From the NCBI GenBank assembly GCA_934154785.1, contig CAKPGL010000001.1, positions 558,001-622,000 of the forward strand: a stretch of 64,000 nt of DNA, read 5' to 3'. The DNA is from an uncultured Bacilli bacterium. GTDB lineage: Bacteria > Bacillota_I > Bacilli_A > RF39 > UBA660. Shown here piece after piece: positions 35,904 through 44,442 of this stretch (the stretch's first letter is position 1; each line of letters begins with the position of its first letter). The notes below the pieces were generated by a model. It saw only the letters and a list, made by a program, of their open reading frames with translations, was not told the origin of the DNA and did no database searches. A program made the position numbers and the translations under genes.

Positions 35904-36629
35904 ATGAATATAGTTGATTTAATTATAATTATATTAATTTTATTTGGTGCCGTAATAGGTTTTAAGAGAGGATTTACTAAATCTTTAGTATCTGCGGTAG
36001 GTCTTATTGCTATTGTAATAATTGCATTTTTATTAAAAAATCCCGTTTCTACAGTTTTATATGAACATTTACCATTTTTTCAGTTTGGTGGTGTAATAAA
36101 AGGTGTAACAGTTTTAAACATTGCTTTATATGAATTATTAGCATTCATTATAGTTTTAGCTATTTTAGGTATAGTATTAAAAATACTTATGATAGCAACA
36201 TCAATTTTTGAACGTATACTAACATTAACTATTATTTTAGGAATTCCATCTAAGATTTTAGGTGCTATAATTGGAGCTCTAGAATGGTTTATCTTAGTAT
36301 TTATTGGTCTTTATGTATTAAATATGCCAGTAGTTAATGTTAAGGAAATAAATAATTCGACATTAGCACCTAAAATATTAAATAATACACCAATTTTATC
36401 TGGAGTAATTAAAGATACTAATGATGTTATTAACGAGTTTGCTAGTATTAAAGATAGATATACTGATAAGAATGTTGATACTAATGAATTTAATAAGGAA
36501 ACATTAGATCTATTCTTAAAATATAACGTAGTTAGTGTTGATTCTGTTGATAAATTAATAAAAGATAATAAATTAAAAATTGATGGAATCGATGAAGTTT
36601 TAGTTAAATATAGAAAAGAGGAAAAGTAA
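35904..36629 (+). CDS. CvpA family membrane protein
   Basis: 241 aa. Starts MNIVDLIIIILILFGAVIGFKRGFTKS, the CvpA hallmark (membrane helix then GxxRG), with four membrane segments to about residue 140 and a soluble helical tail of 100 residues. The family is linked to colicin V production and envelope homeostasis, mechanism unknown. A TATAAT lies at 35872-35877 without a clear -35. trxA follows after one base. Confidence 0.88.
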   Translation: MNIVDLIIIILILFGAVIGFKRGFTKSLVSAVGLIAIVIIAFLLKNPVSTVLYEHLPFFQFGGVIKGVTVLNIALYELLAFIIVLAILGIVLKILMIATSIFERILTLTIILGIPSKILGAIIGALEWFILVFIGLYVLNMPVVNVKEINNSTLAPKILNNTPILSGVIKDTNDVINEFASIKDRYTDKNVDTNEFNKETLDLFLKYNVVSVDSVDKLIKDNKLKIDGIDEVLVKYRKEEK

Positions 36630-36630
36630 T

Positions 36631-36942
36631 ATGGCTGTTATACATGCTGATGAAAGCAGTTTTGGTAGTTTAATAAGTAATGACTTAGTATTAGTTGATT
36701 TTTATGCTAATTGGTGCGGTCCTTGTAAAATGTTATCGCCAATTTTAGAGAGTATAGCAAATGAAAGAGAAAATGTAAAAATAGTAAAAGTAGATGTTGA
36801 TGAATGTGAAACATTAGCTCGTTCTTATGGTATTATGAGTATTCCTGCATTATTGCTTTTTAAAGATGGTAAATTAAAATCACAAAAAGTAGGTTTTTTG
36901 CCAGAGTCAGAACTTAAAAAATGGATTGAAGAGGAGAAATAA
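36631..36942 (+). CDS. trxA: Thioredoxin
   Basis: 103 aa, the classic single-domain cytoplasmic thioredoxin: LVDFYANWCGPCKM active site, VDVDECETLARSYGIMSIPALLLFKDG with the cis-proline, and a C-terminal helix. Starts one base after cvpA, so it is co-transcribed. The last codons and stop form a weak hairpin with a T-rich tail (36929-36956). Confidence 0.97.
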   Translation: MAVIHADESSFGSLISNDLVLVDFYANWCGPCKMLSPILESIANERENVKIVKVDVDECETLARSYGIMSIPALLLFKDGKLKSQKVGFLPESELKKWIEEEK

Positions 36943-36995
36943 CTCTTTTTCTTTTTAAAAATATATGATATAATCATAAAGAGGGTAGAAAGTAT

Positions 36996-37619
36996 ATGAG
37001 AAAAAATGGATTTACTTTAGTAGAACTTTTGGCAGTTATAATCATAATGGGTCTTTTAGCAACAATGATTTTTCCAATGATATATACTAGTCTTTCTAAT
37101 AGCAAAGAAAATGCTTTTGATGTTGTAAAAAGTAATATTATTAGTGCCGCTAAAGACTGGTCCGCTATGAACGTTAGTAAACTTCCAGAAAGTGGTGACA
37201 GTATAAATGTTAAACTTAGTGAGTTAAAACAGGGATATCTACCTCTAAATGTTAAAAATCCAAAAACAAATGCTATTATATCTAATGAATCTTATGTTTA
37301 TATTAGAAATTATAGTGGAAATTATGTATACAGTGTGTATATATATGACATTCCGGATTATATGACTACTAATACTGCAATAATATTTACTGGGAACCTT
37401 CTTATTGAAGAACTAGATCAAAATTCAGAAATTGGTAATTATGACATTACTGTTAAAGATGGAAATGGTACGGTTCTTGACTATTCTAAACAATATATAT
37501 TTAATGATGAAGAGATTGGTGCTATTAACACCAGTGTAAGTGGCGTATATTCTATAGTGTATACTGTACTTTATGATGGTAATATTTATAAGGCTGTAAA
37601 AACAATAATAATAAAATAG
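36996..37619 (+). CDS. Prepilin-like protein with type IV pilin N-terminus and Ig-like C-terminus
   Basis: 207 aa. RKNGFTLVELLAVIIIMGLL is a textbook type IV prepilin/pseudopilin cleavage and helix motif (cut before Phe6, Glu at +5). The C-terminal 60 residues (DITVKDGNGTVLDYSKQYIF to TVLYDGNIYKAVKTIIIK) look like a surface Ig-like domain of the DUF5011 type. It has an extended -10 (TGA-TATAAT, 36966-36974). No prepilin peptidase or pilus ATPase is in the window. Paralogous to the next gene. Confidence 0.85.
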   Translation: MRKNGFTLVELLAVIIIMGLLATMIFPMIYTSLSNSKENAFDVVKSNIISAAKDWSAMNVSKLPESGDSINVKLSELKQGYLPLNVKNPKTNAIISNESYVYIRNYSGNYVYSVYIYDIPDYMTTNTAIIFTGNLLIEELDQNSEIGNYDITVKDGNGTVLDYSKQYIFNDEEIGAINTSVSGVYSIVYTVLYDGNIYKAVKTIIIK

Positions 37620-37629
37620 AGGTGCAAAA

Positions 37630-38217
37630 ATGAAAAATAAGTTATGTTTAAAAATTGTTTTAGTTGTATTGATAATAATTATTCTTATGATTCCTATTTT
37701 TATATTTGTTAGTAATGATAATAAAAATAAGGAATATGATAGTCTACTAGAAAAAATAAAGAGTGCTACCAGCGTTTATCTTAAAGATTATAATTTAGAA
37801 AATAGTAGCAGTAGAATAAAATTAGGAAAGCTTAAAGAGTATAGTTTAATAGATGATGCACTTGTTAATCCTAAAACAAATAGACCATTATCCAATGAAA
37901 GTTATATTATAAATAATAATGGTACTTATGAAATAAAATTATATGATATTCCTAAGGAAATAGATACTAAAGGTTTGATAATTACTTTTAATGGTGATCA
38001 AAATATGCAGAATAATCTTTCAGTAAGGTACTCTGAACTTGGAATTAATGTATATGATGGTGGTAATCAATTAGATTATTCTACGCAGTATTTTGTTAAA
38101 AATAAAGAAGTACAAAGCATAGAGACGTCAAAACCTAGAAATTATGAAGTTGTGTATACTGTTATTAATAGTAAAGGTGAACTAGCCAAAGTAGTTCGTA
38201 CCGTTATTGTTCAATAG
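37630..38217 (+). CDS. Membrane-anchored paralogue of the prepilin-like protein
   Basis: 195 aa. An ordinary N-terminal membrane anchor (KIVLVVLIIIILMIPIFIFV) replaces the prepilin motif, but the rest aligns by eye with the upstream protein: VNPKTNRPLSNESYI matches VKNPKTNAIISNESYV, DIPKEI matches DIPDYM, and both end in the same Ig-like domain (LDYSTQYFV, YEVVYTV, VVRTVIV). A tandem duplication in which one copy lost or never had the pilin signal. Starts ten bases after the previous stop. Confidence 0.8.
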   Translation: MKNKLCLKIVLVVLIIIILMIPIFIFVSNDNKNKEYDSLLEKIKSATSVYLKDYNLENSSSRIKLGKLKEYSLIDDALVNPKTNRPLSNESYIINNNGTYEIKLYDIPKEIDTKGLIITFNGDQNMQNNLSVRYSELGINVYDGGNQLDYSTQYFVKNKEVQSIETSKPRNYEVVYTVINSKGELAKVVRTVIVQ

Positions 38218-38224
38218 GTGTATT

Positions 38225-38887
38225 ATGAAAAAAAAGTTTCTATTTATAGCGTTATTTTTACTATTATTTCCTCTAAATATTAATGCTACTGTTTGTAGTG
38301 ATAATCAAATAAAAAAGTTTGAATTTTTAGCTAAAGAAATTCAAACTACATTCGATTATACTGAAACAAGCGATGGTATATTATTTACAGTTAATTTTCA
38401 TAATGTTGATGATAATCTATATTTGGTTGATTATAATTCAGCTTCTACATTATTGATTTATAAAAAAGATCAAAATGGTCTTATAAGTGTACCAGAATGC
38501 AAGGCTAGTACAACTTATACTTTCAGTGTATTAAATGAAAATTCTGTTTGTGATTCAAAGATTATAACAAAAATAAAAGTTACTACTCCTAATTATAATA
38601 AGTACTATAAAGATTCTTTGTGTTCTGGTATAGAAAATTATTCTTATTGTCAAAAATGGAGTAATCTTGGCAGTGTGTCTTATAATGAATTTAAAAGAAA
38701 TGTTGAAAATTATAAAAAGCAACAGGAAACTAATAATAACACAAATAATAATGTCCCAGAGGATAATGATACTAATAGAATTAGAAACTTTATAGCAAAT
38801 AATTATATATATATTATAATAGGTATAGTTGTAATTTCTGGGGTAATAGTTCTAGTATATAATAATAAAAAGAAAAATGATTGGTAA
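38225..38887 (+). CDS. Surface protein with signal peptide and C-terminal membrane anchor, 220 aa
   Basis: No family recognised. Signal peptide at residues 1-22 (FLFIALFLLLFPLNINA), an extracellular domain with about six cysteines, an Asn-rich linker (NNNTNNN), one membrane helix (YIIIGIVVISGVIVLVY) and a short KKKND tail. This is a type I membrane-protein layout. ATG 38225 has AGGTG upstream, seven bases after the previous stop; third gene of the prepilin operon. Followed by a strong terminator. Confidence 0.8.
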   Translation: MKKKFLFIALFLLLFPLNINATVCSDNQIKKFEFLAKEIQTTFDYTETSDGILFTVNFHNVDDNLYLVDYNSASTLLIYKKDQNGLISVPECKASTTYTFSVLNENSVCDSKIITKIKVTTPNYNKYYKDSLCSGIENYSYCQKWSNLGSVSYNEFKRNVENYKKQQETNNNTNNNVPEDNDTNRIRNFIANNYIYIIIGIVVISGVIVLVYNNKKKNDW

Positions 38888-38912
38888 AAGTTACTAAGCT
38901 AGTAACTTTTTT
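38886..38912 (+). terminator. Terminator of the prepilin-like operon
   Basis: AAAAGTTACTA/TAGTAACTTTT, 11-bp stem with an AGC loop and T6. Confidence 0.9.
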
Positions 38913-38913
38913 G

Positions 38914-38942
38914 TTGACAAAAAATAAACTCTTTGTTAAAAT
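38914..38942 (+). promoter_or_regulatory. Promoter of the stalk-domain protein gene
   Basis: TTGACA (38914-38919), 17-nt spacer, TAAAAT (38937-38942), immediately after the previous terminator. Confidence 0.8.
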
Positions 38943-39004
38943 AAAGACGTTTTAAAACTTATATTTGCTAGTACAGAAATATAACAAAATAGGAGGGTTT
39001 ATAT

Positions 39005-40273
39005 ATGAAGAATTTAGAAGTAAATAAAAAATTACTTCAAAGTCTTGCTAAAAAGGGATCAAGTCTTGTTTTAGTAAGTTCTTTATTACTAGCAACACCT
39101 AACATATTACCAGTAAGCAGTAATTATGTATACGCTAGTAGTAGTGAAGAATTAGAAAATTTAACAGTAAAGGTAGGAATAAATTTATATCTAAACGATA
39201 AAGGATTTATACCAAAAGATGTAAATGGTAATGAAACATATCCATTTATCTTAAATGGAACTACATACGTACCAATAAGAGCCATAGCGGAATTATTTAA
39301 CGCTAATATTGGTTGGGATGAAAGTAGTAATACAGTATCAATAAATACAACAGGAGAAAGTGCTAAATTAACACATACACCAAGAATAACACAAGCTTTA
39401 GTAGATTATAATATTAGTGCAAAAAAGGGAACAAAATTAGTAATAAATGGAGTAGAAGTAATACCAAAAGATGCGAATGGAAATATAAAAGATATATATG
39501 TAGCAAATGGAACAACATATGTACCAGTAAGAGCAGTATCAGAAGCATTAGGATTACCAATTACTTGGAGTGATAAAACAAATAGCGTATTTATAGGAAA
39601 TCATAAATCTACAGATTTAACAGTAGAAAACATCAATGATCCAGAGTACTTTGATAAATGTGGTAGAGATTTTATTAAATTTGATTATCAACCTTTAGAA
39701 ACATCTTATTATTATGATGGAAGATACTATGGATTAAAAAAAGAAATGCGTGAAGCATCAGTTTATCCTCCAGAAATGACAATGTATTTACTTAACATAG
39801 AATATTGCACTGAAGATATTGCTAATTCAATTTTTAAAAATTATGACTATGATACCCTTAATAGAGTAAAATACTTTTTTGTTTATCTTTGCGATTATAT
39901 TGGAACACCATTTTCAAATATTCAGTTTAATAAATATATGATTGAACAAGATAAAGCTGATTTTTTAACTAAAGTGCAGGAAGCTGCTATAAAATGTAAT
40001 CCAAAATATTCTACCTTCACAGGTGATTTTACTCAAATTAATCAACTGATAGATGAATACTTTTACGATAATAACGCCAAAGTTTCGTATGGCTGTGATT
40101 ATGTGCTTGATTATTTAATGTCAGAGTTTTCAATTTTAACTGTAAGAGAATATGATAATGAACGTTCTGATTATGATGAACTAGGAAAATTGACAATGCA
40201 GACAAGAAAGGTAGTATATTCAACAATAGAAACCGCCTACGAAAATACGCATAGTAAGGAACTTACAAAGTAA
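39005..40273 (+). CDS. Secreted protein with two copper-amine-oxidase-N-like stalk domains
   Basis: 422 aa. Signal peptide near residues 1-45 ending VYASS. Two repeats of the stalk domain follow, with matching signatures FILNGTTYVPIRAIAELFNA and VANGTTYVPVRAVSEALG, plus GINLYLN and GTKLVINGVEVIP. The C-terminal 220 residues, rich in Tyr and Asp, are unrecognised. Stalk domains are common on Bacillota cell surfaces and do not imply amine oxidase activity; no oxidase domain is present. Own promoter and terminator, AGGAGGG ribosome-binding site. Confidence 0.88.
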   Translation: MKNLEVNKKLLQSLAKKGSSLVLVSSLLLATPNILPVSSNYVYASSSEELENLTVKVGINLYLNDKGFIPKDVNGNETYPFILNGTTYVPIRAIAELFNANIGWDESSNTVSINTTGESAKLTHTPRITQALVDYNISAKKGTKLVINGVEVIPKDANGNIKDIYVANGTTYVPVRAVSEALGLPITWSDKTNSVFIGNHKSTDLTVENINDPEYFDKCGRDFIKFDYQPLETSYYYDGRYYGLKKEMREASVYPPEMTMYLLNIEYCTEDIANSIFKNYDYDTLNRVKYFFVYLCDYIGTPFSNIQFNKYMIEQDKADFLTKVQEAAIKCNPKYSTFTGDFTQINQLIDEYFYDNNAKVSYGCDYVLDYLMSEFSILTVREYDNERSDYDELGKLTMQTRKVVYSTIETAYENTHSKELTK

Positions 40274-40279
40274 AAATTA

Positions 40280-40308
40280 AATACCAAGTAAAATTGGTAT
40301 TTTTTTTA
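40280..40308 (+). terminator. Terminator after the stalk-domain gene
   Basis: AATACCAA/TTGGTATT with a 6-nt loop and T8. Confidence 0.88.
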
Positions 40309-40353
40309 TATAAAAAATATGTTATAATTTATAAAGAGAATAGAGGTGCATTT

Positions 40354-42864
40354 ATGAATAAAAAGATAAGGTTAGTATTTTTAGTTTTATTATTGATCGC
40401 ATTATTTCCAATAATGATTACGAATGTTAGCGCTGATGAAAGTGCTATACAACAAGCTGGTGAAGTTTATGGCTGTGGTGGTGCTGAATGGTGTTGGCCT
40501 GAGTCTAAATTTGGTGGGTTGGTAAATGGACTTAGGGTATCATTTTATCATAAAGATGGTTATAAGGTAGGCAAATCATTAGATTTTGTTAATAGTTATA
40601 CCGCTTTAAATGCTATTAAAAACACTTCTATGTATACAGCCAATACTGGTTATACTAAATTAGATTATTTAGCTAACGGTAGTAGTATTAGTAATCCATA
40701 CTGGTGGTGGAACAATTTTGGCAATGTAAGTAACGTTTATTACTTAGAATTCTCAAAATTTTTGTCTGGTAGTGGTGGCACTTCTATTGATGTTTTTACT
40801 GATTATTTAAGAATTAATAATTTAGATGATGTTAAATATAAGTTTGAAAACTTTGAAACTAATTTTCAGTTTCCTTATGGCATAAATCTAGATAAAATTA
40901 TATCTAATCCTGCAGATTACTATTTAATAGTAGAACCAATTACTGTTTTAATAAATCAACGTAATGGTAATTATTACTATGGAACTTATGTAGAACTACA
41001 GATGTTACGTTCATCATACCCAATTAGTAAAACTCGAGAAGATAGACTAGTTGGTGTTGATATTCTATTTAGAAAAAATACCACTAAATCAAGTGGCTAC
41101 TCTTTAGCCAAATCTATTTACTTAGGTAAAGCAATAAGTGCATCGGACTCTAAATTTAAATCTACTTTAACACAACTTCATAATAAAACCGACGAGCGAG
41201 ACATAGCTAATTCATCAACAAAGTATAATACCTATGTTGATACTTTAGATAATGGATATGGAATTGGAGCTTTGTGGTTAAATACTCCACGAAAATCAGA
41301 GTGTTACCAATATGGACCAGGTTGGTATGCGGAAACAAATAGTTGTGTACCACCCGCAACAACATTTGACAAATGTGAAGTATTAGAACCAAAAACCGAT
41401 AGTTGCGTTACAGGTAATGGTAACGCTATTGAATATCAATATACTAATTGTACTTTGGATGATGACAATTCAAATTTTATTCAGCACTCATATAAATCCG
41501 GTTCCAATACTGTTACTGTAGATATAGCAAGAATACAATGTAGTGAAAAGTACTATATAGCTACATTTCACGTGGCAAATGATTTTCATGCTATAGTAGG
41601 TACTAATCCTAGTGATCCTTTAGGTATTTTGGCAGGTTCTTATTATTCTATAAGTGGTCCAGTTGTTTATCACAAAAAAACATGTAATTATGTTGAGGAT
41701 GTTTCCGGCTGGGAGAATTTTGTTAGAGGAATGATATATGATGCTACAAGGAGTGAAGGTGGATGCCAAAGGAAAGTAACAGATTACTGTGATCAATATG
41801 ATGGTGAAGGAAATAGAGTTGGAACTTATGCATGCGGTTATCATTATGAAACAGATACTACTTGTGCTAACGAGTGGAACGCTATAAAGGAAGATAAAAT
41901 TGATTTGGCAAAAAAATTAAAACAAAAGTTTAATAGCTTAAATAATAATCTTGGAGAAAAAGTAAATAGTAATGTTTCACCTGATACATTACCAGATATA
42001 AAGTTGGATACTATAATTTCTAATGAAACTAAAACGGTTTCTTATGAGTTAACACCAACATTTAATAAATTAGAGGACTTAAGACAAGATTATGGCTATG
42101 GTTATAAAACTACTTATATTTACGGATTAAAGCAAGTAAATAATATCGACATAAATCGTTATATTAGTTTAGATACTATTAGTGACGCAAAAAGTAATTC
42201 TAATATGAGCAAAGTGCTAGATTTAGGACATGCTAGTATCACAACACCTATTAATATAAAAGAGGGTGTATATAATTATAGTATAAATTATAAGGATATA
42301 TTTAATAATAAGTTTAAAAGTATAATAAAAAAATATAGTAATAATAAGTATGATATAGATAATACAGAAGATATATCTACTAAACAATGCCCATATAGTA
42401 TATTTAGTAGAAATATTGAAAAATTTTGTACTACAAATTGTAGTGATCCTAATGAAAGATTTACGGTTCCTAAAATAAAAATGATATATAGACCAATTAA
42501 TTTAAATTATCCATTTCCAGGAAAAGATGGAAATGGTAGAACACCAGGTTTAAATTGGAATATAGAGGCTATAAATCAATATATAACTTATAATAGAAAT
42601 ACAGGAAATATTGAAGAGAATAAACCAAACCCAGATGCTGTTTATGCAAAAAAACCTTTATATACAATTAAGTTAGATTCTAGTAAAATAAAAGCAATAA
42701 GAGAATATAATAAAACACATGCTTATGATGATTTTGAATTAGATTGTACTGAAGGAACAGGTACAGAATGTATTAGTAAATTTTTAAGAGATTATGATTT
42801 AATTACAAGTGGAACTTGTAAAGATGTTACTAAAGATAATTTCTATAGTTGTGCTGATAAATAG
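40354..42864 (+). CDS. Large cysteine-rich secreted protein of unknown function
   Basis: 836 aa. Signal peptide at residues 1-27 (FLVLLLIALFPIMITNVSA). The mature protein is rich in Tyr, Asn, Ser and aromatic residues and has over 20 cysteines, several in close pairs (CGGAEWCW near the N-terminus; clusters around residues 330-380 and 460-500; C-terminal CTEGTGTEC). No catalytic motif seen and no C-terminal anchor. ATG 40354 follows AGAGGTG; the longer frame from 40294 starts in the terminator and promoter region. It is followed after 11 bases by a TadE-like small protein. A TATAAT lies at 40323-40328. Confidence 0.85.
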   Translation: MNKKIRLVFLVLLLIALFPIMITNVSADESAIQQAGEVYGCGGAEWCWPESKFGGLVNGLRVSFYHKDGYKVGKSLDFVNSYTALNAIKNTSMYTANTGYTKLDYLANGSSISNPYWWWNNFGNVSNVYYLEFSKFLSGSGGTSIDVFTDYLRINNLDDVKYKFENFETNFQFPYGINLDKIISNPADYYLIVEPITVLINQRNGNYYYGTYVELQMLRSSYPISKTREDRLVGVDILFRKNTTKSSGYSLAKSIYLGKAISASDSKFKSTLTQLHNKTDERDIANSSTKYNTYVDTLDNGYGIGALWLNTPRKSECYQYGPGWYAETNSCVPPATTFDKCEVLEPKTDSCVTGNGNAIEYQYTNCTLDDDNSNFIQHSYKSGSNTVTVDIARIQCSEKYYIATFHVANDFHAIVGTNPSDPLGILAGSYYSISGPVVYHKKTCNYVEDVSGWENFVRGMIYDATRSEGGCQRKVTDYCDQYDGEGNRVGTYACGYHYETDTTCANEWNAIKEDKIDLAKKLKQKFNSLNNNLGEKVNSNVSPDTLPDIKLDTIISNETKTVSYELTPTFNKLEDLRQDYGYGYKTTYIYGLKQVNNIDINRYISLDTISDAKSNSNMSKVLDLGHASITTPINIKEGVYNYSINYKDIFNNKFKSIIKKYSNNKYDIDNTEDISTKQCPYSIFSRNIEKFCTTNCSDPNERFTVPKIKMIYRPINLNYPFPGKDGNGRTPGLNWNIEAINQYITYNRNTGNIEENKPNPDAVYAKKPLYTIKLDSSKIKAIREYNKTHAYDDFELDCTEGTGTECISKFLRDYDLITSGTCKDVTKDNFYSCADK

Positions 42865-42875
42865 GAGGTAAAACA

Positions 42876-43286
42876 ATGAGAGAGTCAATGTGGGGAATAT
42901 TTGTAGTTGGTGTAGGTGTAGGACTAATTTTACTTATCTATTTTTTTCAAGGAGTAACTAACACTGATGAACATAATTATTATTTACTTAGAGAAACCAC
43001 AGAAGCTGCTATGCAGGACGCTGTATATATGATTGATTATAGAGTAAATAACGTAATTTCTATTAATCGTGAAAAATTTGTAGAATCATTTATTAGAAGA
43101 TACGCAGAAAATGCAGATTTATCTAATAATTATACTATAGAAATATATGATGTAAATGAACAACCTCCTAAAGTTAGTTTAAGAGTAAAGTCAACTAAAG
43201 AAGGTGTTGTTGCTAATGAACAAGTTACAATAGGGCTTAACAATCAATTAAGTGCTATTATAGAAGAAATTACACCAACAAAATAA
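42876..43286 (+). CDS. Single-pass surface protein, possibly DUF5411/TadE-like
   Basis: 136 aa. One N-terminal membrane helix (MWGIFVVGVGVGLILLIYFF), then TNTDEHNYYLLRETTEAAMQDAVY and a small extracellular domain with Arg-rich helix and beta strands. The pattern resembles what I recall as DUF5411, and the helix-plus-small-domain plan is like pseudopilins of the TadE type, but without a recognisable cleavage site. Eleven bases after the large Cys-rich gene, with AGGAGG, so they form a two-gene operon. Confidence 0.75.
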   Translation: MRESMWGIFVVGVGVGLILLIYFFQGVTNTDEHNYYLLRETTEAAMQDAVYMIDYRVNNVISINREKFVESFIRRYAENADLSNNYTIEIYDVNEQPPKVSLRVKSTKEGVVANEQVTIGLNNQLSAIIEEITPTK

Positions 43287-43307
43287 AAGAGCTTAAACGC
43301 TCTTTTT
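43286..43307. terminator. Bidirectional terminator between the surface operon and lexA
   Basis: AAAGAGC/GCTCTTT with a 6-nt loop, T-rich on both sides, touching both stop codons. Confidence 0.8.
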
Positions 43308-43923
43308 AAATTTTTCTATAAAGTCCAATTGCTTTTCCTAAAATAGTTACATTGTTAAATATAAAAGGTGCCATAGTATCATTTTCTGGTTGTAATCTAA
43401 TATGGTCTTTTTCTTTATAAAAGGTTTTTAAAGTGACTTCATTTTCGTCTGTCATAGCTACAACTATTTCTCCGTTATTAGCAGTATTAGATTTTTCAAC
43501 AATAACTATATCGCCATCAAATATTCCAGCATTAATCATGCTATCACCACTAACATTAAGAGTGAATACTGATTTATTTTTAGGAACTAGGGAAGCAGGT
43601 AATGCAAAATAGTTATCAGGATTTTCAATTGCTTCTATTGGATTCCCCGCAGTTATTTTCCCTAATAAAGGCACTTCGATAGTTTTGTTATCATCGTTTA
43701 AATATTCATTTTCTACTAATAATTCAATAGTACGATTCTTAGATTTTTCCATTCTTAGATAACCCTTATCTTCTAGGTTATGTAGATGAACATGGATAGT
43801 TGCGGGACTAGATAAATCTAGTGCTTTTCCTATTTCTCTTACTGTAGGTGGATATCCTTTAGTAGCTAAATATTTTTTTATAAATATAAGTATATCATTT
43901 TGTCTTTTAGTTAATTCTGACAT
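43306..43923 (-). CDS. lexA: LexA SOS repressor
   Basis: Self-cleaving repressor of the DNA damage response. Winged-helix DNA-binding domain at residues 1-65 (LTKRQNDILIFIKKYL, GYPPTVREIGKALDLSS). The Ala-Gly cleavage site is in GKITAGNP; the catalytic Ser is in SGDSMINAG and the Lys in VTLKTFYK. 205 aa, normal. The ATG at 43923 has GAGAGGGG upstream; the longer frame would run through the promoter and operator. Its promoter overlaps a LexA-type palindrome, so autoregulation is expected. Confidence 0.98.
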   Translation of the reverse strand: MSELTKRQNDILIFIKKYLATKGYPPTVREIGKALDLSSPATIHVHLHNLEDKGYLRMEKSKNRTIELLVENEYLNDDNKTIEVPLLGKITAGNPIEAIENPDNYFALPASLVPKNKSVFTLNVSGDSMINAGIFDGDIVIVEKSNTANNGEIVVAMTDENEVTLKTFYKEKDHIRLQPENDTMAPFIFNNVTILGKAIGLYRKI

Positions 43924-43945
43924 AAAAATTCCCCTCTCTTTATTG

Positions 43946-43974
43946 ATTATAACACATAATTTTGTTTGTGTAAA
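43946..43974 (-). promoter_or_regulatory. lexA promoter
   Basis: On the minus strand TTTACA, 17-nt spacer, TATAAT. The -35 shares three bases with the operator at 43972-43983. Confidence 0.8.
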
Positions 43975-43983
43975 CGTATGTTT
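43972..43983. promoter_or_regulatory. LexA operator 1
   Basis: AAAC-GTAT-GTTT, flanked by T and G, matches the Bacillus-type SOS box (GAAC, four bases, GTTC) with one base changed in each arm. It covers the lexA -35. Confidence 0.8.
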
Positions 43984-44002
43984 GAAAAATATTATAAATA
44001 TA

Positions 44003-44031
44003 TTGAAACAAAAACAAATGTTTGATATAAT
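44003..44031 (+). promoter_or_regulatory. Promoter of the MazG-like gene
   Basis: TTGAAA (44003-44008), 17-nt spacer, TATAAT (44026-44031) with a TGA extended -10. Confidence 0.8.
44012..44023. promoter_or_regulatory. LexA operator 2
   Basis: AAAC-AAAT-GTTT with a 3' G, the same arms as operator 1, located inside the spacer of the MazG-like promoter. Confidence 0.7.
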
Positions 44032-44047
44032 GATAAGGGAGGATGTT

Positions 44048-44377
44048 ATGGAGAGAATATATAATAAATTAGTTAGAGACAATATTCCAAATATAATTAA
44101 AAATAATGGTGAGATACCAGTCACAAAAGTATTAGATCAATCTGAGTATAAGAAAGCATTAGAAAATAAACTATACGAGGAATATAAAGAAGTTATTGCA
44201 TCTAGTGGAACTGATAGACTTGAGGAACTAGCGGATATGCTTGAAGTAATAAAATCATTAGCTATTCTTGAAAATAAAAATTTAAATGATATTATTCTTT
44301 TAGCGGAACAAAAATCTTCTAAACGTGGTTCATTTAAAGAAAGAATATTCCTAGAAAAAGTAATTACTAAAAAATAA
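44048..44377 (+). CDS. MazG-like nucleoside triphosphate pyrophosphohydrolase
   Basis: 109 aa. Starts MERIYNKLVRDNIPNIIKNNGE, the hallmark of a small all-alpha NTP-PPase family, with metal-binding acidic helices in EEYKEVIASS and EELADMLEVIKSLA. Such house-cleaning enzymes remove non-canonical or excess dNTPs. The ATG 44048 follows GGGAGG; a longer frame from 43943 would cross the promoter. The LexA-like operator in its promoter makes it a probable SOS gene. Confidence 0.88.
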   Translation: MERIYNKLVRDNIPNIIKNNGEIPVTKVLDQSEYKKALENKLYEEYKEVIASSGTDRLEELADMLEVIKSLAILENKNLNDIILLAEQKSSKRGSFKERIFLEKVITKK

Positions 44378-44442
44378 TATAAATATAATATTATTCGACA
44401 AAAATATAATATTTTTCTAGCTATAATGAAATCGGTGATAGC

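Noticed and set aside
39005..40273. Copper amine oxidase activity
   Set aside because: Only the small N-terminal stalk-type repeat is present, used widely as a surface module; there is no oxidase catalytic domain.
43924..44124. N-terminal extension of LexA (67 hydrophobic residues)
   Set aside because: The upstream frame runs through the lexA promoter and operator and lacks a ribosome-binding site; the ATG at 43923 has both signals and the conserved MSELTKRQ start.
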